A stretch of 64,000 bases of DNA from NCBI GenBank assembly GCA_013823135.1, contig PNLP01000010.1, positions 98,611 to 162,610 on the forward strand, read 5' to 3'. This document shows positions 44,160 through 51,631 of the stretch, piece after piece. Position 1 is the first letter of the stretch, and each line of letters begins with the position of its first letter. The stretch comes from Planctomycetaceae bacterium. Its GTDB lineage: Bacteria > Planctomycetota > Planctomycetia > Gemmatales > Gemmataceae. The translations under genes and the position numbers were made by a program. The notes beneath the pieces are model-generated. The model was not told where the DNA came from. It did no database searches and was given only the letters and a program-made list of their open reading frames with translations.

Positions 44160-44543
44160 TTAGCGGTGGACGTATGCGAAGCGGACGACGCCGAAGGCGA
44201 GGGCAAACCAGAAGCCACGCCAGAAGTGGTGTGGCAACTCCGACTCGCGGACCATACCCAGACCGCGAGCGCTGAGGTATGACATGCCGCCCGCGATGAG
44301 CGGTGAGACTATCAGGTTCGCGACCTGAAGGCCGACGTTCGGGAGCAGCGGCTTCGGGAAAAGCAGGATGCTCAGTACACCACAGACACCACCGAACACG
44401 GCGAACAAAATGAGTGTGCCGCAACCGGTATTGTCTTCATCCTTGCGGCGGCGCGACGTGGCAGTATCGAGGCCCGCCCCGCCGAAAAGCTGGACTCCAA
44501 GATCGAAGAGGATCTGCAGCACGAAGAAGATGACCTCTTCCAC
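44160..44543 (-). CDS. Small membrane protein of unknown function
   Basis: 127 aa. An N-terminal amphipathic/hydrophobic stretch (VIFFVLQILFDLGVQLFGG), then a charged loop SRRRKDEDNTG, and three membrane helices (LILFAVFGGVCGVLSILLF, VGLQVANLIVSPLIAGGM, WRGFWFALAFGVVRFAYV). I know similar sequences only as hypothetical proteins. It lies 43 bases behind accC on the same strand, so it may be the last gene of the pepP-accB-accC unit. Start ATG 44543. Confidence 0.7.
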   Translation of the reverse strand: MEEVIFFVLQILFDLGVQLFGGAGLDTATSRRRKDEDNTGCGTLILFAVFGGVCGVLSILLFPKPLLPNVGLQVANLIVSPLIAGGMSYLSARGLGMVRESELPHHFWRGFWFALAFGVVRFAYVHR

Positions 44544-44586
44544 GATCGCCCCTCGTTGAATTGCAAAGCCGCTTGCGGCTTCTGAT

Positions 44587-45942
44587 TCACCCCTTCTTCG
44601 GTGGCATCAACACGCGTTCGATGAACGTCGTGTCCACCTTTCCCTCGATGAATTCGGGTGTTTCGAAGATCGTCTTCAGCACCGGGATTGTCGTCTTGAT
44701 CCCCTCCACCTTGAACTCACGCAAGGCTCGCCGCATGACCGCGAGAGCTTCCGCGCGGGTCGGTTGGTAGACGAGCAATTTCGCCACCATGCTGTCGTAG
44801 TTCGGTGGCACCTTGTAGCCGGTGATGACGTGCGAATCGAGCCGCACGCCAGGGCCGCCCGGCGGTCGCCACGTCGTGACGGTTCCTGGGCTTGGGCGAA
44901 AGTCGTTGGCCGGGTCTTCGGCGTTGATCCGCACCTCGATCGCGTGGCCCCGTTGCACGATGTCCTTTTGCGACAACCGCAATTTCTCGCCCGCCGCCAC
45001 GCGAATCTGCTCGCGAATCAGGTCCACCCCCGTCACGAGTTCCGTAACCGGGTGCTCGACCTGGATGCGGGCGTTCACCTCGATGAAGTAGAAGTTGTTC
45101 TGCTGGTCCACCAGGAACTCGCAGGTGCCGGCGGAGTAGTAGCCGGCTTGTTTGGCCAACCGCACGGCGGCCTCGCACATCTTCTCTCGCACCTTCGCAG
45201 GCAAGTGCGGCGACGGCGATTCCTCGACCAGTTTCTGGTGCCGGCGTTGCAAGGAGCAGTCACGCTCGAAGAGGTGAATCACGTTTCCGTGCTTGTCGCC
45301 GAGCAGTTGCACTTCGACGTGTCGCGGGCGATCGAGATACTTCTCGATGAAGACACTACCATCCTTGAACGCGGCCTCGGCCTCGGCTCGCGCGGCGCTG
45401 ATAGCGGGGAGCAACCCGGCCTCGTCACGCGCGACCCGCATCCCACGCCCGCCCCCACCGGCCGCAGCCTTGATGAGCACCGGGTATCCTGCGGCCTTGG
45501 CGAATCGCATCGCCTCATCGTCGGACGTGATGAGTCCTTCGCTGCCAGGAACCGTCGGCACCTTTGCCGCCTTGGCAACAGCCTTCGCCTTGTCCTTGTT
45601 ACCAAGCTTGTCCATCGCATCGACGGGTGGCCCGATGAACTCGATGCCTGATTCCCGGCACTGCTCCGCGAACTTGCTGTTCTCGGAGAGGAAGCCGTAG
45701 CCCGGGTGAATGGCCTGCGCGCCGGCCTTCTCGGCCGCCGCGATGATACGCGGGATCTTCAGATAGCTCTCGGCCGAGATGGGCGGGCCGATGCAAATGG
45801 CCTGGTCAGCAAGTTCGAGATAGGGCGCTCCGCGGTCCGCCTCGGAGTACACGACCGCAACTTCGATATTGAGGTCGCGGCACGCCCGGATCACCCGCAG
45901 GGCGATCTCACCCCGGTTCGCGACGAGGATTTTGGTAAACAT
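44587..45942 (-). CDS. accC: Acetyl-CoA carboxylase, biotin carboxylase subunit
   Basis: 451 aa, normal length. Starts [23 protein letters not shown]-grasp motifs [34 protein letters not shown] and the catalytic region [20 protein letters not shown] are all present. It carboxylates the biotin on AccB using ATP and bicarbonate, the first step of fatty-acid synthesis. It follows accB on the minus strand with 107 bases between them that hold a GCGGAAT palindrome. Confidence 0.98.
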   Translation of the reverse strand: MFTKILVANRGEIALRVIRACRDLNIEVAVVYSEADRGAPYLELADQAICIGPPISAESYLKIPRIIAAAEKAGAQAIHPGYGFLSENSKFAEQCRESGIEFIGPPVDAMDKLGNKDKAKAVAKAAKVPTVPGSEGLITSDDEAMRFAKAAGYPVLIKAAAGGGGRGMRVARDEAGLLPAISAARAEAEAAFKDGSVFIEKYLDRPRHVEVQLLGDKHGNVIHLFERDCSLQRRHQKLVEESPSPHLPAKVREKMCEAAVRLAKQAGYYSAGTCEFLVDQQNNFYFIEVNARIQVEHPVTELVTGVDLIREQIRVAAGEKLRLSQKDIVQRGHAIEVRINAEDPANDFRPSPGTVTTWRPPGGPGVRLDSHVITGYKVPPNYDSMVAKLLVYQPTRAEALAVMRRALREFKVEGIKTTIPVLKTIFETPEFIEGKVDTTFIERVLMPPKKG

Positions 45943-45950
45943 GTTTCACC

Positions 45951-46042
45951 AATGCGGAATGCGGAACGCGGAGTGCGGAATGAAGACCAGAATCTTCCCG
46001 AATGGGATTTGATTCCGCATTCCGAAATCCGCATTCCGCATT
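45951..46042. repeat. Iterated ATGCGGA palindrome between accB and accC
   Basis: Left arm 45951-45981 (AATGCGGAATGCGGAACGCG…) and right arm 46012-46042 (…CCGCATTCCGCATT) are imperfect reverse complements built from a repeated 7-9-base word. It nearly fills the accB-accC gap. Confidence 0.7.
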
Positions 46043-46049
46043 TAAGAAA

Positions 46050-46556
46050 TCAGGCGGGTTCGACTCGGAACAACACCTGGTTGAATTCGACAAAATCACC
46101 GTTGTTGACGCACACTTCCGCGATGCGGCCCGACACCTCGGCCTTGATGTCGTTGTAGAGCTTCATCGCTTCGATCAGACAGACGACTGTATCCGGCTTG
46201 ACCGACCCGCCGACCGTGACGTAATCCGGCAAGCTCGGTTTGGGCTTGGAGTAGAACGTCCCGACCATCGGGGACTTGATTTCCAGAAGGTTGCGCGCGG
46301 GTGGCGGAGGTGGCGACGCCGGGGCAGGCGAACTCGGGGCCGCTTGCGTTGGGTTCGCCTGCGGCGCAGGGTGCGCGTATCCCGCAGGTGCAGGGAGAAA
46401 TCCTGCTGGAATCGCGGACCCTTTCCGGAGGCGAATCCTCTGATCGCCTTCTTTGAGCTCGACCTCGGAGAGATCGTGCTCCGTCATCAATTTTAACAGG
46501 TACTCGACCGTCTTTACGTCGAACGGCCGGGGCGTGTCCCGTTTCTCGTCGGCCAC
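46050..46556 (-). CDS. accB: Acetyl-CoA carboxylase, biotin carboxyl carrier protein
   Basis: 168 aa. N-terminal helical part PFDVKTVEYLLKLMTEHDLS, a Pro/Ala-rich linker (~res 55-90), and a C-terminal biotinyl domain with SPMVGTFYSKPKPSLPDYV and the lysine-bearing VVCLIEAMKLYNDIKAE. Biotin is attached to the Lys of EAMKL. The start is uncertain: GTG 46556 is used because GGGGGG lies upstream; a TTG at 46571 would add five residues. Second gene of the pepP-accB-accC group. Confidence 0.95.
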   Translation of the reverse strand: MADEKRDTPRPFDVKTVEYLLKLMTEHDLSEVELKEGDQRIRLRKGSAIPAGFLPAPAGYAHPAPQANPTQAAPSSPAPASPPPPPARNLLEIKSPMVGTFYSKPKPSLPDYVTVGGSVKPDTVVCLIEAMKLYNDIKAEVSGRIAEVCVNNGDFVEFNQVLFRVEPA

Positions 46557-46640
46557 CGCGGACCCCCCCAATGCAAGAAAAACCGGCTCGAAGGCCGGGA
46601 GGGAGGTAGTCTACTGTTGTCGGAGGGGGAAGCCAACCGG

Positions 46641-46730
46641 TTCGTGTTCGGTGTTTCGTCTTTTGTGTTTCGAGTGAACCATTCGGTCCAACACGAAACA
46701 CGGAAGACGAAACACGGAACAGGAAACACC
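46641..46730. repeat. GTGTTTCGT inverted repeat between pepP and accB
   Basis: Left arm ~46641-46672 (TTCGTGTTCGGTGTTTCGTC…) and right arm ~46690-46730 (AACACGAAACACGGAAGACG…) are imperfect inverse copies built from the word GTGTTTCGT. Same family as 12268-12364. Confidence 0.65.
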
Positions 46731-46732
46731 AA

Positions 46733-47878
46733 TTAGCCTTCGAGCGAAGTGAGTTCGCGTGGCAGAGTCGTCAGCAGGCTCGCGCCATTATGCGTGATGA
46801 GCACATCATCCTCAATCCGGACGCCACCCCAACCCGGGATGTAGATACCCGGTTCGATAGTGATGACCATTCCCGCCTCAAGCACGTCCTCGGAATTGGA
46901 CCGCACACGTGGAGCCTCGTGAACTTCGAGGCCGATGCCGTGGCCCAGCCCATGAGAGAAACAATCCGCCAGTTTCAGGTCGGTCGCATTTGAGAGTTTC
47001 GCCGAAGCGAACACCTTGCGAGCAGCCGCGTCCACGTCCTTCGCCTTCACACCCGGCTTGATTGCGGCCAGTGCCGCATTCTGGGCCTGGAGGACGACAT
47101 CGTAAACTTCCTCGAACTTGATTCCGACTCGCTCGAACTTGTTGCGGCGGGTCGGGGATGTTCCGAATGGGCTGCGGAGCGTTCGGGTGATGTCGGACTT
47201 GTAGAGCATGTCCGCGCCCCAATCGACGAGGATCTTCGTCCCGTCGCCTAGCAACTTGCCGGTGGGCGGGGCGTGGGGCAGAGCGCCGCGTTCGCCAACA
47301 GCAACGATCGGCGGGAACGACGAGCCACGAGCGCCCGCTCGCCGAATGTAGCCTTCCAGCGAATCGACCATTTCCTTTTCGGAATCGGTTTCGCGGATCG
47401 TTGCGACGAACATGCGGAATGCGCGTTCGGCCACTCGCACCGCTTCCCGAATCTTGTCGATCTCGGCGGGATCCTTGATCGTCCGTTGTTTCTCGATCGA
47501 CCCGCTCACGGGGACGAAGGTCACCTTCGGCGCCAGCGTCTTGAGTTGTTCGAGTTCGCCAAGAGTGAGGCGATCTTCTTCGACTGCGACCGTCTTCGCC
47601 CCGGCCTTGTTCAGAACCTCGGCGGCAGCCTCGTAGGTCGTCTTGTTGTGCCCGCGAATGTTGGCGTCGAGGTCCGAGCACTCTTCCTTGATCTGTTCTT
47701 CGAAGCGAGTATCGCTAATCACGATACTGTGCTTGGCGCTCCCAAAGTAAAAACTGGAGTCCCCGGTAAAACCCGTGAGATATGTCACGTTGACCGGGTT
47801 GGTCACCAAGAATCCGTCAGCCCCGGATTTCTTGAGGTTCTGGACGAGCGTCTGGCGGCGTTGGAGGAGATAATTCAT
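46733..47878 (-). CDS. pepP: M24 family Xaa-Pro aminopeptidase
   Basis: 381 aa. N-terminal creatinase-like domain (FLVTNPVNVTYLTGFTGDSS) and C-terminal pita-bread peptidase with the five metal ligands in LVDWGADMLYKSDITRTLR (two Asp), FSHGLGHGIGLEVHE (His), MVITIEPGIYIPGW (Glu) and GVRIEDDVLIT (Glu). It removes N-terminal residues before proline. Gene position upstream of accB-accC is conserved in many bacteria. ATG 47878 is chosen at MNYLLQRR; an in-frame extension to 47935 adds unconvincing sequence. The pepP/pepQ distinction is not decisive. Confidence 0.93.
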   Translation of the reverse strand: MNYLLQRRQTLVQNLKKSGADGFLVTNPVNVTYLTGFTGDSSFYFGSAKHSIVISDTRFEEQIKEECSDLDANIRGHNKTTYEAAAEVLNKAGAKTVAVEEDRLTLGELEQLKTLAPKVTFVPVSGSIEKQRTIKDPAEIDKIREAVRVAERAFRMFVATIRETDSEKEMVDSLEGYIRRAGARGSSFPPIVAVGERGALPHAPPTGKLLGDGTKILVDWGADMLYKSDITRTLRSPFGTSPTRRNKFERVGIKFEEVYDVVLQAQNAALAAIKPGVKAKDVDAAARKVFASAKLSNATDLKLADCFSHGLGHGIGLEVHEAPRVRSNSEDVLEAGMVITIEPGIYIPGWGGVRIEDDVLITHNGASLLTTLPRELTSLEG

Positions 47879-48205
47879 GCAAGTAGACGCCTGGATTAAG
47901 GTGTGGGACGAATAACCACTTACCTGGAATGACACAGGGTAAGTTAAACCCGCCTGGAGGCAAAATGTCTCGCAAGTTATTGGAAGTCTACCCTGGCTTT
48001 AGGTGAGCGTGAAGAGACAGATCAAGTTTTGCTGATATTGCTACGAAGGAGTGTCGGTTATTCTTGGATTAGTTCGACATATCCGTTGCTTTACGAGAAA
48101 GACATGCGTCTGAGCACGGTATACAGACGCTCCCGCGTCCGTTGCATTTCCCCTCCGCACACAAGATTCGGATCACCCGTGACCACCCCACCGAACGATC
48201 CCGCG
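47879..48205. other. Divergent promoter region
   Basis: 327 bases between pepP (minus) and the PH-like gene (plus). A good GGAGG followed by ATG at 47965 opens a 13-codon frame that ends at 48006, too short to call. No palindrome or RNA gene was recognised. Confidence 0.4.
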
Positions 48206-48670
48206 ATGACCGACCGCTTGTGGGTTGGGTATCACCCCCGCGCGCTGGCACCGCTCGTGACTCTCATTACTTTTGTATCGTTGCTCGTGTGGACGGGGCA
48301 GTGGTATCTGGACGATATTTCGAATCTGGCCGCTGAGCTCGGTGCGTGGGCGACGTTCGCCATTGCGTGGGGCGTGTGGCCCGCTCTCTTGCTTGTGTTT
48401 CTCTATCGAACTGTCACCTTCACGTATCGTCTTACGGATCGGGCCGTGATTACGGACTTCGGACCGCTGTGTTACCCCGTGGAACCGATTCCACTGGCGC
48501 TGGTCGGTTCTGTGGAGGTGGGGGGTGGCTGGCTAACGCGATTGCTTGGCGTCGGTTTCGTGGAGGTGCGGGCTGGCGAGCGGGTTCTTCGATTGAAAGG
48601 TGTCCGGAACCCCGAGTCGTTCGCGGGAGAGGTGCGGGCGGCAAAGATGGCCGCCCAGCAGATGAACTGA
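48206..48670 (+). CDS. Small membrane protein with bacterial PH-like domain
   Basis: 154 aa. Two membrane helices at ~res 12-32 and ~45-68, then a beta-rich tail resembling the bPH2/DUF304 type: TYRLTDRAVITDFGPL, PLALVGSVEVGGGWLTRLLG and FVEVRAGERVLRLKGVRNPE. The TxxRxxVxxG/LxxVxSVEV layout is typical of these membrane-linked PH domains, whose ligands are mostly unknown. ATG 48206 is taken; GTG 48179 would add nine residues. It converges with the kinase-LRR gene. Confidence 0.72.
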   Translation: MTDRLWVGYHPRALAPLVTLITFVSLLVWTGQWYLDDISNLAAELGAWATFAIAWGVWPALLLVFLYRTVTFTYRLTDRAVITDFGPLCYPVEPIPLALVGSVEVGGGWLTRLLGVGFVEVRAGERVLRLKGVRNPESFAGEVRAAKMAAQQMN

Positions 48671-48728
48671 TCGACGGCGCAGCGGTGTGTCCCTGGAGAT
48701 TTTGGCATTCTTGGCGAGCCACCGATTC

Positions 48729-51278
48729 TCAGGGCTTGGCGTCGCTCTCCACCTTGATCCCAGTGATAGCTTCCTCCAACTTCTTCACCCCCTCGGCCGT
48801 CACCTGGGTGCCCTTCACGCTCACGACCTTCAACTGCTTCCGGTCGTGGAGAGATTCGAGGCCGGCATCAGTCACCGAGGTGCCATCCAACTTCAGCTCG
48901 CCCAGTTCGGCGAGCGGAGCGAGACCTTTCAGCCCCTCGTCGCCGAAGTTCGTGTTGCTCACATCCAGGTTGTTCAAGCCGCGTAGCTCGGCGATCTGGG
49001 CCGCTGCCTTGTCGGTGATCCGGGAACCGTTCAGGTTCAGAATTTTCAACTTGGGGAGTGAAGCGAGTGGCTTGAGCCCCCCGTCCGTGACTTGCGACCG
49101 GGGAACTTGGAGAATCGTGAGCCCCGTGAAACTCGTGATGTGGCTCAACCCCGCGTCCGTCAGGGCCGGGGCGAGCGGACTATTCGGACGTTGAATGTCG
49201 ATGCTTCTCGTCAGTGAAACCCACGGCAAGCGGCTCAACTTCTCGAAGCCTTTGTCGTCGAGCATATCGATCCTGAAGAAGTCGATGGCCACTCGGCGAA
49301 GCAGGGCCATTTCCTCCTCGCTGACCGATTGACCGGCAAGGTGCCCCATGAGGTGAAGCCCGATGAGCCGGTTCCATTCCTCTTTGGTGAATTGCACAGG
49401 CACCGGCGTTGTGGGAGCGGCTACCCACTTCGCCTGCCCAATCTTGCAGTCTCGTCCGTTGCCGGTCAGATCCTTGGCCGTGTCGCCCAGGCTTTCCTCG
49501 AAGCGGTACAGAACCTCGGTGTTTCTGTCCGGCTCCAGCCGAGTGGGTGCGAAGTCCTTGTCGTATCGGGCAACCTTGGAAACGCGAAACTCATCAATGA
49601 TCCCGGCAAAGCGTTCGCCGCCCATCGAGACGAGACCGCTGCCGCCCAGAGATCCCTGGAACGGTTTGGTGTCAACGAGTTTCCCATCGACAAAGAGTCG
49701 AACGTCGGTGGCGGATCGGACCAGGGCAACGTGCGTCCGTTTGCCTCGTGTTGCGGTCCCGGTCAGCCGGGTATCGGTGCCGCCTGTGTTGGTGTAGCCT
49801 TCCCATTGAAGACCCTGATTCCCGTCGGCGAGCACGACCCACATTCGGTGTTTGGTGCCGAACGCAGGGGAGGTGATCTTGAACGTTTCGTCGAGGGTAA
49901 CGATCGCTTCTAGCGTGTAAGGGGTATCGTCCGGTATGCTCAGACCCGGAACCACCACGGCTTGCTCCGGGGCGAACCGCAACCCACGCCCGCTGGGGAT
50001 AGGGTCGAACCTCGGTGTGGGGGTGGGATTGGGCTGGGGCTTCGGCTTGGGACTCGGCGGCGAAGCGGGTAGGTCGGGCACGGGTTCCGGCGTCGGTTTC
50101 CGCAGTGCGATTGCCGTACCCCCGACGGCCAGTCCCGCGATCAGCAAACATGCCGCGACCGCGATCCACAAACCACGGCCATTGGCGGCCTTCTGCTCGG
50201 GTACCTCGCGTACCGAAATCGCTTCCGTCGCGTCATTCCCCAGACCATCGAACTCGGTGGGATTGAACGACTCCTGAACGGTCACCGAGATCGGAACGTA
50301 CACCACCTGCGGGGCTGTCTGCTCAATGGCCTGGGCAACTGGAACCGCCGACCCGTTCGTGATTGCTCGAAGTTCCTCGGCCACGGTCAACGCCGAATGC
50401 GGCCGTGCGTCTGGCTTCTTGGCCAGCATCCGTTGAATCAGCGATTCGAGTTCGGGTGGTACCTCCGCGTTCAAACTTCGGACGGGGATCGGGTCGTCCA
50501 CGGCGAGAGCGGTCAGAACCGCAAGCACGGAATCGCCATCGAACGGCACTCGCCCCGTTGTGAGTTGGTACAGCACAACCCCGAGGCTGAAGAGATCGGA
50601 CCGGGGGTCGAGTTGCTTCCCGCGGGCCTGTTCCGGCGACATGTAGCCCGGCGTGCCGACAACAGTGCCAGCACCCGTCAGCCCCATGCCAGGTTGCTCG
50701 GTCACCTGTCGGGCGATTCCGAAATCGAGGATCTTGATGCGGCCTCTGGGAGCTTCGAGCCAGATGTTCGCGGGCTTGATATCCCGGTGAATCATTCCCA
50801 GGGAGTGAGCCGCAGCCAACCCCTCGGCGGTTTCAAGCCCCACCCGCAAGACCTGCTGAACGGTCAGCCGGCCTTTTCGGGCGAGGAACTGGTCCAGGGG
50901 CGAGCCGGCGAGATATTCCATCGCGATGAACGGGATCCCGCGATCTTCGCCGACCTGATAAATGGTCACCACGTTGTCGTGCCGGACGGCGGCGGATGCG
51001 CGGGCTTCGCGGAGGAATCGCTCCTTCGAGAGCGGGTCAGCGGCAGCGCTGGGAAGCATCACCTTGAGTGCAACGCGGCGTTGGAGTCCCTCATCCTGGG
51101 CAAGGTAAACCGCTCCCATCCCGCCGGAACCGAGTTGCTTCAGAATCTTGTAGTGCGAGAGTTTGCCGAGCGAACCATCCGGAGCCTGGGCACCGAAGAC
51201 GGGGTCGAATGTGGACTGGACCTGGTGCCCTCCCGACGGAGTATCGGACAACCTGACCGTCCCGGGAGTGTTGGACAT
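48729..51278 (-). CDS. Receptor-like Ser/Thr kinase with LamG and LRR ectodomain
   Basis: 849 aa. Cytoplasmic Hanks-type kinase at ~res 43-305 (GSGGMGAVYLA, HRDIKPANIWLE, LDFGIARQVT, YMSPEQARG). One membrane helix at ~res 370-392 (LWIAVAACLLIAGLAVGGT), a Pro-rich spacer (SPPSPKPKPQPNPTPTPR), a concanavalin/laminin-G-like domain (~res 420-610; GLSIPDDTPYTLEAIVTLDE, VRLFVDGKLVDTKPFQG) and about five LRRs at ~res 700-849. The plan resembles eukaryotic receptor kinases in reverse order. It presumably senses an external ligand and signals inside. Targets are unknown. Confidence 0.93.
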   Translation of the reverse strand: MSNTPGTVRLSDTPSGGHQVQSTFDPVFGAQAPDGSLGKLSHYKILKQLGSGGMGAVYLAQDEGLQRRVALKVMLPSAAADPLSKERFLREARASAAVRHDNVVTIYQVGEDRGIPFIAMEYLAGSPLDQFLARKGRLTVQQVLRVGLETAEGLAAAHSLGMIHRDIKPANIWLEAPRGRIKILDFGIARQVTEQPGMGLTGAGTVVGTPGYMSPEQARGKQLDPRSDLFSLGVVLYQLTTGRVPFDGDSVLAVLTALAVDDPIPVRSLNAEVPPELESLIQRMLAKKPDARPHSALTVAEELRAITNGSAVPVAQAIEQTAPQVVYVPISVTVQESFNPTEFDGLGNDATEAISVREVPEQKAANGRGLWIAVAACLLIAGLAVGGTAIALRKPTPEPVPDLPASPPSPKPKPQPNPTPTPRFDPIPSGRGLRFAPEQAVVVPGLSIPDDTPYTLEAIVTLDETFKITSPAFGTKHRMWVVLADGNQGLQWEGYTNTGGTDTRLTGTATRGKRTHVALVRSATDVRLFVDGKLVDTKPFQGSLGGSGLVSMGGERFAGIIDEFRVSKVARYDKDFAPTRLEPDRNTEVLYRFEESLGDTAKDLTGNGRDCKIGQAKWVAAPTTPVPVQFTKEEWNRLIGLHLMGHLAGQSVSEEEMALLRRVAIDFFRIDMLDDKGFEKLSRLPWVSLTRSIDIQRPNSPLAPALTDAGLSHITSFTGLTILQVPRSQVTDGGLKPLASLPKLKILNLNGSRITDKAAAQIAELRGLNNLDVSNTNFGDEGLKGLAPLAELGELKLDGTSVTDAGLESLHDRKQLKVVSVKGTQVTAEGVKKLEEAITGIKVESDAKP

Positions 51279-51631
51279 TACGAGATTCCTACCACACGTA
51301 CGACAATTGATCGAACGGCCTTGCGTTCATATCCAGCAGTAGTGTTGAGGCACTATGCGGATCAAGGATACCGGCAAAATCGCCCGCTGGTAAGCGCGAA
51401 CTTGCTTGGAACGCGGTGACGATCGCTGATGCTTTGGTCTTGGCGAGCCACCCCGGTTACGTGGTGGGTAGATTGCGAATCCGTTCGAAACCCGCTCCGT
51501 AACCGGGGTTGCTCGCCAAAATTGCTGACGGGGCGTCCGCCCACGGGCATGGACGCAATTTCGTGGATCGGGTAGGGTACAATTGTCGATCTGTTGTTGG
51601 CTGTCCTGCTCGCGGCCACGGAAGGAACTCC
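51279..51631. other. Divergent region between receptor kinase and recQ
   Basis: 353 bases. The first ~160 bases show no feature; the TTGGCGAGC palindrome lies at 51440-51519; the last ~110 bases carry the recQ leader with GAAGGA directly before its ATG. No additional gene is supported. Confidence 0.5.
51440..51519. repeat. TTGGCGAGC-family palindrome upstream of recQ
   Basis: Arms 51440-51469 (TTGGCGAGCCACCCCGGTTA…) and 51490-51519 (…TAACCGGGGTTGCTCGCCAA) are imperfect reverse complements around a 20-base loop. The left arm is nearly the same as the right arm of the copy at 9307-9386. Confidence 0.7.

Noticed and set aside
44023..44424. 133-codon frame overlapping the small membrane protein
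   Set aside because: Arg/Pro-rich shadow composition; the overlapping frame has clear membrane helices and a better start.
47965..48006. 13-codon frame with an excellent GGAGG site
   Set aside because: Too short to support as a gene; no repeat or conservation visible from one sequence.
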